From positions 84,175 through 148,174 of the forward strand of contig DHNY01000012.1 of assembly GCA_002409625.1 (NCBI GenBank): DNA of 64,000 nt. Reading direction: 5' to 3'. A program made the translations under genes and the position numbers. Source of the stretch: Anaerolineaceae bacterium UBA5404 (lineage in GTDB: Bacteria; Chloroflexota; Anaerolineae; Anaerolineales; Anaerolineaceae). Below are positions 16,315 to 24,445 of the stretch, in pieces. The notes under the pieces were generated by a model, which saw only the letters and a program-made list of their open reading frames with translations, searched no databases and was not told where the DNA came from. The stretch's first letter is position 1. Each line of letters starts with the position of its first letter.

Positions 16315-16982
16315 GCTTCGGTGCCCGCCTTATAGCCGATGTTTCGCACGGTGCGAATGGCCTTACCTTTTTCACCCAGTTTTTTTCGCAGGGATGCCAC
16401 ATGCACGTCTACGGTGCGCGTGCCACCCTCAAAGTCATATCCCCAAACGTTTTCCAGCAGTTTTTCACGCGAGAATGCCATGCCTGGATGGGAAAGTAAC
16501 TGATAAAGGAGTTCAAACTCTTTAAAGGTTAAGTCTATTTCCTCACCATTAATGCTGGCTGAACGCCCATCGTAATTGACCAAAATCCCTTGAAATTCAA
16601 TCGCATTGGGCGCGCTGGCATTGGTGCGACGTTGCACCGCCCGGATGCGTGCCAAAAACTCCATTACACTAAAGGGTTTGGCAATATAATCATCAGCGCC
16701 CAAATCTAAACCAATCACTTTGTCGTATTCACCACCAAGTGCAGTAAGCAAAATAACCGGGATGTCTTTGGTATCTGGGTTTGCTTTAAGCTTTTTTAGC
16801 AGTGCCAAGCCACTTTCGCCAGGGAGCATAATATCCAGCACAATCAGCTCGGGTGCTTTTTCGTCAATTACCGTAAGCAGGGTTGAGCCATCTTCAAAAA
16901 GGCGGGTTTGGTAACCTTCCTTGTGTAAGGCATAAGCCAGGAGCTCTCGAATGGAGGGGTCGTCTTCAATACAATAAATCAT
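16311..16982 (-). CDS. phoB: Phosphate regulon response regulator
   Basis: 223 residues, OmpR/PhoB family transcription factor. The receiver domain has acidic residues 'EDDPS' and phospho-acceptor Asp50 in 'ELIVLDIMLPGESG', plus the conserved 'KPFS'. The C-terminal winged helix has 'LTFKEFELLYQLLSHPG' and 'GGTRTVDVHVASLRKKLG'. It lies 8 bases after phoU and is expected to bind the TTTACA repeats upstream of pstS. Confidence 0.94.
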   Translation of the reverse strand: MIYCIEDDPSIRELLAYALHKEGYQTRLFEDGSTLLTVIDEKAPELIVLDIMLPGESGLALLKKLKANPDTKDIPVILLTALGGEYDKVIGLDLGADDYIAKPFSVMEFLARIRAVQRRTNASAPNAIEFQGILVNYDGRSASINGEEIDLTFKEFELLYQLLSHPGMAFSREKLLENVWGYDFEGGTRTVDVHVASLRKKLGEKGKAIRTVRNIGYKAGTEA

Positions 16983-16990
16983 TTTTGCTC

Positions 16991-17647
16991 CTATTGCTGT
17001 TCCGGATCGCCTTGAATGGCAAAAATCACCCAGCGGGCAATCCGCTCAGTGTTATCGCCGATGCGCTCAAGATACTTGGTGATTTGCATGGTGTCGATTA
17101 GTTGTTTGTAATTGTTTTTATCGGTTCGGATACGGTCTGCAATTTCTTCCATAGTTTTGTCAAAAAGCGCATCAACCTCATTGTCACTGGCAATGACTTC
17201 CTGTGCCAAAGCAAGGTTGTTTTCAATGAAGGAATCCAGCGATTTTTTGAGCATAACAATCACCTTATCGTTCATCTCAATCAGATGATTGACAGCAAAA
17301 TGATTGTTGATTGGATCGATAAAGTCAAGCAACTCAACAATTTCAATGGTATGTTCGCCGATGCGCTGTAAGCTGTTGGCAATTTTTAGCACGGATGAAA
17401 TGAACCGCAAATCTTTTGCCACGGGCTGTTGGGTGCTCATGATGCGTAGGCAGTCATTTTCAATACGGCGTTCTTTTGAACGAATATTGGACTCTTCGTG
17501 GATAAGTTGCATCACTTGCTCATAATCCGCATCCACAAAAGCCTTTTGCAGGGTTCGGCTCATGCTTTCAATGGCTGAACCAAACAATATGACTTCTGTT
17601 TTTAACTCTTCCAGTTCTTTAAAATATTTCACTCTCATATTCGCCAC
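16991..17647 (-). CDS. phoU: Phosphate transport system regulator PhoU
   Basis: 218 residues, all-helical, two PhoU repeats. The family metal-binding-type motif 'ESNIRSKERRIENDCLRI' and 'VAKDLRFISSVLKIANSLQR' are in the first repeat; 'LERIGDNTERIARWV' is in the second. It links Pst transport status to PhoR and keeps the regulon off in high phosphate. It follows pstB with no gap. Confidence 0.95.
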   Translation of the reverse strand: MANMRVKYFKELEELKTEVILFGSAIESMSRTLQKAFVDADYEQVMQLIHEESNIRSKERRIENDCLRIMSTQQPVAKDLRFISSVLKIANSLQRIGEHTIEIVELLDFIDPINNHFAVNHLIEMNDKVIVMLKKSLDSFIENNLALAQEVIASDNEVDALFDKTMEEIADRIRTDKNNYKQLIDTMQITKYLERIGDNTERIARWVIFAIQGDPEQQ

Positions 17648-18406
17648 CTAGCCAAAGCGTCCGGTAATGTAATTTTCGGTGCGTTCATCTTTCGGATACG
17701 AAAAGATTTGCCCCGTTTCGCCAGTTTCGATGATTTCGCCAGTCAAAAAGAATGCCGTTTTATCTGAAATTCTGGCGGCTTGTTGCATGTTATGTGTCAC
17801 GATAACAATAGTATACTTTTCTTTAAGCGTGTTTACCAAATCTTCAATTTTGCTGGTTGAAATCGGATCAAGCGCCGATGTGGGCTCGTCCATAAGCAAT
17901 ATTTCAGGTTCAACAGCCAAGGCGCGCGCGATACACAAGCGTTGTTGTTGTCCGCCGGAAATCATCATCGCGCTCTTCTTGAGCTCGTCTTTCAGCTCAT
18001 CCCAAACCGCGGCTTTTCGCAAGCTGTCTTCCACAATGTCATCCAATACAGCTCGGTTGCGAATGCCGTGCACCCGCGGCCCATATGCCACGTTATCATA
18101 AATGCTTATCGGGAACGGGTTGGGGGTTTGAAAAACCATGCCCACTTTTTTGCGCAACGCGTTTACATCCACATCTGGGGCGTAAATATCCTTGTTGTCG
18201 ACGAGGATTTTGCCCGTAATCTTACAGCTTTCAACCAGGTCATTCATGCGGTTGAGTGACTTAATCATAGTTGACTTGCCACATCCGCTTGGACCGATGA
18301 ATGCCATAATTTCATTGGAGGATATATCGAGGTTGGCGTTTTTTATGGCTTGGAAGTTGCCATAAAACAAATCCATGTTTTCTATCTTAATCTTTGGTGT
18401 TATCAT
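17648..18406 (-). CDS. pstB: Phosphate import ATP-binding protein PstB
   Basis: 252 residues. Walker A 'GPSGCGKST' (38-46), PstB-specific 'LNRMNDL', Q-loop 'VFQTPNPFPISIYDNVAYGPR', signature 'ISGGQQQRLCIARAL' and Walker B 'ILLMDEPTSALDP' are all present. The first signature residue is Ile instead of the usual Leu. It drives phosphate uptake through PstC-PstA. Its ATG overlaps pstA by 4 bases. Confidence 0.97.
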   Translation of the reverse strand: MITPKIKIENMDLFYGNFQAIKNANLDISSNEIMAFIGPSGCGKSTMIKSLNRMNDLVESCKITGKILVDNKDIYAPDVDVNALRKKVGMVFQTPNPFPISIYDNVAYGPRVHGIRNRAVLDDIVEDSLRKAAVWDELKDELKKSAMMISGGQQQRLCIARALAVEPEILLMDEPTSALDPISTSKIEDLVNTLKEKYTIVIVTHNMQQAARISDKTAFFLTGEIIETGETGQIFSYPKDERTENYITGRFG

Positions 18407-19212
18407 TTCGTTTTATTGACCCATTTACTTAATCGCGTTGAGATGCGGTTGATTATTAATACAATAATGAGCAGGACCAGAGCCGTGGCAAAGGCTTCTT
18501 TGACATGAAAAGCCTCAGATGAGAGCATGTACATGTGCAGCGCCAAGGTGCGCCCCGACTGTGTGAGGCGGGTTGGCAACTGAGACATGGTGCCCAAAGT
18601 AAAAATAAAGGCTGCTGTTTCACCCACAATGCGCCCAATGGAGAGCATAATTCCAGCTAAAATGCCCGGCATCGCCACAGGCAAAGCAACTTTAATGATG
18701 GTCTGCAGTTTGGTAGCCCCCAGTCCCAGACTGGCTTGTTTTAGCAGCGGATCCACTGAGAGCAAGGCTTCTTCTGTTGTGCGAATGATCAGCGGCAGCA
18801 CCATAATCGCGGCGGTAAAGGCACCAGCAATGAGCGAATAGGACCATTGCAGACGAAAAACAAAGAAGAGCATGCCAAACAAGCCATAGACAATTGAGGG
18901 AATACCTGCCAGGGTTTCTGTTGCCAAACGAATAGCAATGACCACTTTGCTTTGCTGGCGGGCGTACTCCGTGAGGTAGATGCCGGTAAGCACTCCAAAG
19001 GGAATGGCGATAAGCAGCACCAGGACAATCAGCATAAGCGTGGTGATCATCGCCGGCACCAGAGATTGGTTTTCGCTTGTGTATTTCCAGGCGAACATGT
19101 CCCACGACAGCCCAGGAATGCCACGCACCACGATATAGCCCACCATAATGATAAAAATGCTAACCGTGAGCAATGCAGCAGCTTTGACTAAAAAGCGGAG
19201 AACTTTACTCAT
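18403..19212 (-). CDS. pstA: Phosphate ABC transporter permease PstA
   Basis: 269 residues, six hydrophobic segments. It carries the PstA motifs 'GIYLTEYARQ', 'GIPSIVYGLFG' and an EAA loop 'ASLGLGATKLQTIIKVALPVAMPGI'-type segment for PstB contact. It overlaps pstC by 8 bases and pstB by 4, so the three are translated together. Confidence 0.96.
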   Translation of the reverse strand: MSKVLRFLVKAAALLTVSIFIIMVGYIVVRGIPGLSWDMFAWKYTSENQSLVPAMITTLMLIVLVLLIAIPFGVLTGIYLTEYARQQSKVVIAIRLATETLAGIPSIVYGLFGMLFFVFRLQWSYSLIAGAFTAAIMVLPLIIRTTEEALLSVDPLLKQASLGLGATKLQTIIKVALPVAMPGILAGIMLSIGRIVGETAAFIFTLGTMSQLPTRLTQSGRTLALHMYMLSSEAFHVKEAFATALVLLIIVLIINRISTRLSKWVNKTK

Positions 19213-20092
19213 GGCTCCCCTTACGTTTCACAACAAAAAAGATCAGGTTAATGATGAGGATAAAAACAAACAAAACCATCGCAGTGGCGATGAGCGCCTG
19301 GCGATGTTCCACACCTGCATAGCCCATTTCAAGCACAATGTTGGTTGTAAGCGTGCGCACGCCGTCGGTGAGTGCTTTGGGAAGTCGTGCCTGGTTTCCT
19401 GCAATCAGGTAGACCGCCATCGTTTCTCCAATCGCGCGACCAATGCCCAAAATGACCGAAGACAAGATGCCCGATTTCGCGGCGGGTATCATCGTTCTAA
19501 AAATGCTGATTTCCTTCGTTGTGCCCAGCGCCACGCTGCCTTGATAATAACGATTGGGCACCGCGTTTAGGCTGGCTTCGGAGATGCTGATTACCGTTGG
19601 CAAAATCATGATCCCCAAAAGAACTGAGGCGGTGATAATGTTCATACCTGTGCCACCGAACAAGGATTTACTCAATGGCACCATCAGTTGCAGCGCAAAA
19701 AAACCATAAATAATAGAAGGCACGCTTGCCATCAGGCTCACCGCGGATTGGAAGAAGTTTTTTACCTTGCCTTTGGCGTAAAAGGACAAATAGACTGCCG
19801 ACATAATGCCAATAGGCGCGCCTACCACGCTTGCCCCAATGGTTAAGGCAAAAGAGCCAACAATCATGGGCAAAATGCCATATTGCTGTGGGCTGTTAAT
19901 CGGGCTCCATTTTTGCCCAAATAAAAAGGCTTTCAGCCCGTATTCCTTAATAAAAGGAATGCCCGAGCTGAAAACAAAATACATGATGAGAAAGAGCGCT
20001 AAGATTGAACTTAGCGCTGCAACAAGGAAAACCGCCTTCATCCACTTTTCGCGGGTTTCAGGGCGTTTCAGGATAGTAACTTTACTTAACAA
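19205..20092 (-). CDS. pstC: Phosphate ABC transporter permease PstC
   Basis: 295 residues, membrane partner of PstA. 'GTIMSAVYLSFYAKGKVK'-like segment 'GIMSAVYLSFYAKGK', 'SVPSIIYGFFALQLM' and the coupling loop 'YYQGSVALGTTKEISIFRTM' identify it. Its 5' end overlaps the pstS stop by 11 bases. Confidence 0.96.
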   Translation of the reverse strand: MLSKVTILKRPETREKWMKAVFLVAALSSILALFLIMYFVFSSGIPFIKEYGLKAFLFGQKWSPINSPQQYGILPMIVGSFALTIGASVVGAPIGIMSAVYLSFYAKGKVKNFFQSAVSLMASVPSIIYGFFALQLMVPLSKSLFGGTGMNIITASVLLGIMILPTVISISEASLNAVPNRYYQGSVALGTTKEISIFRTMIPAAKSGILSSVILGIGRAIGETMAVYLIAGNQARLPKALTDGVRTLTTNIVLEMGYAGVEHRQALIATAMVLFVFILIINLIFFVVKRKGSHE

Positions 20093-20978
20093 GGTTCCAG
20101 TCCCTCAGCTCACCAACAAAGATTTGTTTAACCTGTTCCATGGTGAGGGATTTGATGGTGCTGCTTTTGTGAACGATAACTGCAATACCATCAATAGCGA
20201 TGACTTTGTATTCCATCTCGGCTTTTTCTTCGTCTTTAAGTTCGCGTGAAGCCATACCCAAGTGGCTTACGCCTTGCATGGTGCTTTGCATGCCAGCGGA
20301 AGAACCAGTAGATTGGATTTCGATGGTCACGTCGGGGTTGATTGCGTTATAGGCTTCAACCAATTTTTCCATAACGGGTGTCACAGAGGTCGAGCCAGCA
20401 ACAACCACACTGCCAGAAACCTTACCGCCCGCAAAAGGCACACCGGCATCAGCGGAAATGTAACCGCGCTCTTCAACGATTTTTTGTCCTTCTTCGCTCA
20501 TAATGAAGTCGAGCAAGTCTTGTGAAGCTTCGTCAAGCCCGGTTTTGTAGGCAACGTTGAAAGGACGGGCGATTTTGTAGCTGCCGTTTTTAACATTTTC
20601 TGCGGTGGCTTCTACGCCATCAATTTGCAGAGCTTTGACAGTATCGTTGAGCGAACCCAAGGAAATGTAACCGATAGCTTTGGCTTCGTTGGCAACGGTC
20701 ATCATCACGCCATTGGTGCCATTTTGGATGATAGCTTCTTCGTAGGTGCTATCTACGGTGTTACCATCTGCATCTTTGCCTTCGACGCCGGTCAATTCAA
20801 CAAAAGCGCCGCGGGTGCCTGAGCCTTCTTCGCGGGAAACCACGATGATATCAACAGGTTTTACAATGGTGTTTTCGGGTTTTGGGGCAACCGTGGTCGG
20901 TTTGCTTGGGCTGGTGCAGGCTGTAATGGCGAGCATCAGAGCCATTAGGACCAAAATGATAGATGTGGTTTTTTTCAT
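20082..20978 (-). CDS. pstS: Phosphate-binding lipoprotein PstS, halves in permuted order
   Basis: 298 residues, captures phosphate outside the membrane and delivers it to PstCA. A signal peptide ends in lipobox 'AITAC' (Cys21). The order of parts is unusual. 'VVSREEGSGTRGAF' (46-59), 'AIGYISLGSLNDTVKAL' (101-117) and 'SEEGQKIVEERGYI' (161-174), which form the second half of a textbook PstS, come first. 'VAGSTSVTPVMEKL' (193-206), 'STGSSAG' (223-229) and 'MASRELK' (242-248), normally the N-terminal half, follow and end at 'DWNLVK'. All phosphate-contact motifs are present once. Downstream overlap with pstC supports the assignment. Confidence 0.95.
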   Translation of the reverse strand: MKKTTSIILVLMALMLAITACTSPSKPTTVAPKPENTIVKPVDIIVVSREEGSGTRGAFVELTGVEGKDADGNTVDSTYEEAIIQNGTNGVMMTVANEAKAIGYISLGSLNDTVKALQIDGVEATAENVKNGSYKIARPFNVAYKTGLDEASQDLLDFIMSEEGQKIVEERGYISADAGVPFAGGKVSGSVVVAGSTSVTPVMEKLVEAYNAINPDVTIEIQSTGSSAGMQSTMQGVSHLGMASRELKDEEKAEMEYKVIAIDGIAVIVHKSSTIKSLTMEQVKQIFVGELRDWNLVK

Positions 20979-21050
20979 TAACTTTTCTTCTCCTATTTTT
21001 CAAATACAAGGGAAGTTTAATGCCGAGGTGTTTCGTGGGTATCTTGGTTT

Positions 21051-21067
21051 TGTAAAGGTTTTGTAAA
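21051..21067 (-). promoter_or_regulatory. Pho-box-like TTTACA direct repeat upstream of pstS
   Basis: On the minus strand the 11-base unit CTTTACAAAAC occurs twice in tandem, so TTTACA is repeated with a 5-base gap. This is the known geometry of PhoB/PhoP operator half-sites (6-base unit, 11-base period, one face of the helix). It lies about 73-89 bases upstream of the pstS start. A third, degenerate unit is not convincing. A clear -10 box was not identified. Confidence 0.65.
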
Positions 21068-21225
21068 GTTATTTATGGGTACTTCCCGGGGACTTTACAT
21101 GCTCGAATCGCCTTATTCTTGTGTGGTGCATCGCGCACGCCATTATCACCTAAACCTGCCAGTATGATCGGTGGGGAAACCTCACAGAACAACACTTCCC
21201 ATGCCATTAGCAAAAGCTTTAAATC

Positions 21226-21251
21226 TTGCACAGCGTCAAATAATGTATAAT
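21226..21251 (+). promoter_or_regulatory. Predicted glmS promoter
   Basis: A perfect TATAAT at 21246-21251 is preceded by TTGCAC at 21226-21231. The 14-base spacer is shorter than usual, so the -35 call is weak while the -10 call is good. Transcription would start near 21259, about 14 bases before the ribozyme cleavage site, as is typical of glmS leaders. Confidence 0.5.
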
Positions 21252-21271
21252 TTTGAAACCAAGGAAAACAG

Positions 21272-21385
21272 AGCGCCTGGCTCACAACTGTGAGTGACGA
21301 GGTGGGAGGTTTCTTCCCGCGAGGGAAGACTAAGCGGCAAAGCCCGTGAAAATCGAGAGATCGGCGGATGCCTCCAGGATATCCA
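21272..21385 (+). ncRNA. glmS ribozyme-riboswitch (glucosamine-6-phosphate activated)
   Basis: The glmS leader contains the ribozyme core in order: AGCGCC (21272-21277), a P1 hairpin CTCAC-AACT-GTGAG (21281-21294), TGACGAGG (21295-21302), GGGAGGTT (21304-21311), then ATCGAGAGATCGGCGG and ATGCCTCC. These match, from memory, the Bacillus and Thermoanaerobacter ribozymes. Self-cleavage is predicted between A21272 and G21273. Compared with them there is an insertion of about 40 bases (21312-21351) that includes a TCTTCCC-GCGA-GGGAAGA hairpin, and the 3' P3/P4 domain looks shortened. Glucosamine-6-phosphate would trigger cleavage and lower glmS expression. Confidence 0.9.
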
Positions 21386-21421
21386 TCCTTTTTCCAGGAA
21401 TACAACAACGGAGGTGCAGCA

Positions 21422-23263
21422 ATGTGCGGCATCGTAGCCTATATTGGCAAACAAAACGCCAGCTCCATCATTGTCGATGGGCTCAAAAAACTAGAGTATC
21501 GCGGATATGACTCCGCCGGTCTTGCCATTCTGGAAAACGGTCAAATTGAACTGCGGCGCATGGCAGGCCGAATTGACAAATTAGCGACTCTCATAAAAGA
21601 AAAACCACTCAACGGAACGCTTGGCATCGGGCACACCCGCTGGGCAACCCACGGCGCACCCAGCGAAGCCAACGCTCACCCTCACCTGAGCATGTCTGGC
21701 AAAATTGTCATCGTGCATAACGGCATCGTTGAAAATTACCTCAGCCTGCGCGAGGAATTGCTCACAAAAGGCGTTACTTTCAGGTCTGAAACCGACACAG
21801 AAACCATCGCGCATCTTATTGACCTTTATTATGCAAATTACGGCAACTTGTTGAGCGCAGTTCAAAACACCTTAAAACGCCTCAAAGGCGCGCACGGCAT
21901 CGTGGTCATGTCCAGCGATGAGCCTGACAAACTGATTGCGGCTCGGCTGGGAAATGCTGGGGGCATCGCGATTGGCGTGGGGCAAGGCGAAATGTTTCTA
22001 GCCAGCGATGTGCCCGCCATCATCGCGCACACCCAGAACGTGGCGTTTTTGGAGTCGGGGCAAATTGCCACCATCAGCGCGAATAATTTTAGTGTGCAAG
22101 ATTTGAACGGACAAACGATCAAACTGAAAACGCAAAACATCCCCTGGGACCCGGTTTCTGCTGAAAAAGGCAGCTATGCGCATTTTATGCTCAAAGAAAT
22201 TCACGAACAGGTGCGCGCTTTGAGCAATACGCTAAGCGGACGCATCGACTTTGAGCGTTCGCGTGTGGTTTTGCCAAGCCTGAATGTGGATGTTAACAGC
22301 GCAAAAGCGATTAAGAAGATTTTTATCACCGCTTGTGGCACCGCGGCTTACGCCGGCATGGTGGGCAAGTATCTCATTGAACACATCACGCGCATCCCGG
22401 TAGAGGTGATGATTGCCTCGGAATTCCGTTACTGTGACCCGATTATAGAGCCTGGCACGGTCGTTTTGTCAATCTCACAAAGTGGCGAGACCGCCGACAC
22501 TTTAGCGGCGATGGAAGAAGCCCGGCTTAAAGGCGCACCGGTTTGGGCGATTGTCAACGCGATTGGCTCACAGGCTATGCGCATTGCGGATGGTGGCATT
22601 TCCATGCAAGTTGGACCGGAAATTGGCGTAGCTTCGACCAAAGCCTTTACCGCCCCAATTTTGGATCTTTATATGCTGGCGGTTTACCTTGCCGATTTGC
22701 GTGGCACTTTGGGTGAGACTGAGCGCGTGGCTTATGTCAAGGATTTGTTGGGTATTCCTGGTTTGGTTGAAAAAGCGCTCCTGCAGGAGGACGAAATTGA
22801 GCGGGTTGCCAACAAATATAAGGCGATGAAAGGCGCCTTGTATCTGGGACGTGGCGTGAACATGCCTATCGCTTATGAAGGCGCATTGAAGCTAAAAGAG
22901 ATTTCCTATAAGCATGCCGAGGGCTACCCGGCTGGCGAGATGAAGCACGGACCCATCGCGCTTTTGGACGAAGATATGCTGGTGGTGCTGATTGCGCCAA
23001 AAGACCAGTGGTACGACAAAATGATCAGCCAGATTGAACAAGCCAAAGCGCGTGGCGCGCAGGTTTTAGTGATTGCCAATGAGGGCGATGAGGTGATTAA
23101 AGCTTTGGCGGATGAGGTCTTTTGGATTCCCAATACGCCCTGGCTCTTAAGCCCGGCGGTGACGATTATTCCTTTGCAGCTTTTTGCCTATCACATCGCA
23201 GCAGTCTTGGGCCTCGACGTTGACCAACCACGCAATTTGGCAAAATCCGTGACAGTGGAGTAG
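21422..23263 (+). CDS. glmS: Glutamine-fructose-6-phosphate aminotransferase
   Basis: Makes glucosamine-6-phosphate for cell-envelope amino sugars. I start at ATG 21422 (GGAGG 7 bases upstream, 21410-21414), giving 613 residues with the required N-terminal catalytic Cys2 ('MCGIVAYIG'). The glutaminase domain has 'IGHTRWATHGAPSEANAHPH'. Two SIS domains follow with 'ACGTAAYAGMVGKYLIE' and 'LSISQSGETADTLAAM', and the C-terminus ends 'PRNLAKSVTVE'. It stands alone on the plus strand and is preceded by the glmS ribozyme. Confidence 0.98.
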   Translation: MCGIVAYIGKQNASSIIVDGLKKLEYRGYDSAGLAILENGQIELRRMAGRIDKLATLIKEKPLNGTLGIGHTRWATHGAPSEANAHPHLSMSGKIVIVHNGIVENYLSLREELLTKGVTFRSETDTETIAHLIDLYYANYGNLLSAVQNTLKRLKGAHGIVVMSSDEPDKLIAARLGNAGGIAIGVGQGEMFLASDVPAIIAHTQNVAFLESGQIATISANNFSVQDLNGQTIKLKTQNIPWDPVSAEKGSYAHFMLKEIHEQVRALSNTLSGRIDFERSRVVLPSLNVDVNSAKAIKKIFITACGTAAYAGMVGKYLIEHITRIPVEVMIASEFRYCDPIIEPGTVVLSISQSGETADTLAAMEEARLKGAPVWAIVNAIGSQAMRIADGGISMQVGPEIGVASTKAFTAPILDLYMLAVYLADLRGTLGETERVAYVKDLLGIPGLVEKALLQEDEIERVANKYKAMKGALYLGRGVNMPIAYEGALKLKEISYKHAEGYPAGEMKHGPIALLDEDMLVVLIAPKDQWYDKMISQIEQAKARGAQVLVIANEGDEVIKALADEVFWIPNTPWLLSPAVTIIPLQLFAYHIAAVLGLDVDQPRNLAKSVTVE

Positions 23264-23288
23264 GTTTTTCTCAAAAACGGATAACTGC

Positions 23289-23828
23289 CTATTCCCCACA
23301 ATTCTTCTGATGGGCTTTGAGCTTTTTCATCGCCCAGTCATAATGACTAGCTGTGGCACTAACAAAATAAGAGCCTAAAGTGCTGCCTCCAACCCATGGG
23401 AAGACGTCTTTCGTAAAGAGTTCTTGATCGCTAAAGCCTTCACCAAGCGTCATCACATCTTGATGAGACTTTTTGAATAGTCGTTCTGCCTCTTCCAAAG
23501 GCGTGTTTTGATGCTTTTCCCAGAAAGCGATATTCATCTCACCGTATGTTTTCCAGTTATAAGGTCGAGGAATAAAAGGCTTCTCTTCACCCTTCATATT
23601 AGAAGAAACCCAGTCCAGGAGGAGCTGATGCCATTCGTAAAGATGAATGAGAACATCCCGCAAATTATGGTCTCTTTTCCAATGCGCTTCTTTTTTCTTT
23701 TCCTCTTTAGAGAAGTCAAACGGCGTTTGAAGCTCCTTTTCGGACATCGATTCCATAAACGTGTTTAATTTCTCAAAATTGTTTTGGGACGCTGTAATCA
23801 AGTCTGTTTTTGTTGTCGCTCTTGCCAT
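23289..23828 (-). CDS. ClbS/DfsB-type four-helix-bundle protein
   Basis: 179 residues. The start 'TKTDLITASQNNFEKLNTFM' and the later 'KRDHNLRDVLIHLYEWHQLLLDWV' and 'FIPRPYNWKTYGEMNIAFW' fit the ClbS/DfsB family of the DinB-like superfamily. ClbS protects colibactin producers by hydrolysing a reactive cyclopropane, but most members have no known role and no colibactin genes are nearby. It is convergent with glmS, with a 25-base gap and no obvious terminator. Confidence 0.75.
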   Translation of the reverse strand: MARATTKTDLITASQNNFEKLNTFMESMSEKELQTPFDFSKEEKKKEAHWKRDHNLRDVLIHLYEWHQLLLDWVSSNMKGEEKPFIPRPYNWKTYGEMNIAFWEKHQNTPLEEAERLFKKSHQDVMTLGEGFSDQELFTKDVFPWVGGSTLGSYFVSATASHYDWAMKKLKAHQKNCGE

Positions 23829-23949
23829 TGGTTTTCTCCAATATTATTAAAGTTGTAAGTTTGCTTAATGACGATATTCTTAATCTAATTGTACTTCGCT
23901 ATTTAGGCAGGATATATATCTGCGCCCTTAGAGCTTGCAACCTAGTAAT

Positions 23950-23977
23950 AACACAAAAGACGCCCGGTGGGCGTCTT
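23950..23977 (-). terminator. Terminator of the rpoB-rpsJ transcript
   Basis: On the minus strand, a 9-bp stem AAGACGCCC / GGGCGTCTT with a 3-base loop is followed by TTGTGTTATT. It lies about 120 bases past the rpsJ stop and upstream of the ClbS-like gene. Confidence 0.8.
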
Positions 23978-24097
23978 CTAGATTTTTAGGTTAGCAAAAC
24001 ACATGGAAGCTGAAACTTCAAGCTTCCTGGGACCCCTTCAACTGTCGCGATTCCTTCAGCCCTCCCAATGGGACACTGAAACAACCGTCAAGCACGC

Positions 24098-24406
24098 TTA
24101 GATCTTGATCTCAATATCCACGCCGGCAGGCAGGTTGAGACGCATGAGCATGTCGATGGTCTTTGAATCGGGTTCGAGCACGTCGATCAGACGATTGTGG
24201 GTGCGGATCTCAAAGTGCTCGTGAGAGTCTTTATCGATAAAGGTTGACCGGCGGACGGTGTACTTTTCGATGCGGGTGGGCAAGGGCACAGGTCCAATAA
24301 CCTTGGCGCCGCTGCGTTCCGCGGTTTCAACGATGCGCTTTGCGCTTTGATCCAAAATGCGATGATCGTATGCTTTAAGTCGAATTCTAATTTTTTGTTT
24401 TGCCAT
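24098..24406 (-). CDS. rpsJ: 30S ribosomal protein S10
   Basis: 102 residues, 30S head protein and NusG/NusE antitermination partner. 'KIRIRLKAYDHRILDQSAKR', 'GPVPLPTRIEKYTV' and 'HEHFEIRTHNRLIDVLEP' are typical. It closes the fusA transcript instead of opening the rplC operon, and the tuf gene usually found between fusA and rpsJ is absent; only 39 bases separate them. Confidence 0.97.
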   Translation of the reverse strand: MAKQKIRIRLKAYDHRILDQSAKRIVETAERSGAKVIGPVPLPTRIEKYTVRRSTFIDKDSHEHFEIRTHNRLIDVLEPDSKTIDMLMRLNLPAGVDIEIKI

Positions 24407-24445
24407 TTTTCTTCCTGTTTTTTTCGGGTGTTAAAAACCCGTTAT

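Noticed and set aside
20082..20978. PstS as a fusion of two truncated genes or a frameshift artefact
   Set aside because: The frame is continuous, each half occurs once, and the ends fit together as a clean permutation with an intact signal peptide.
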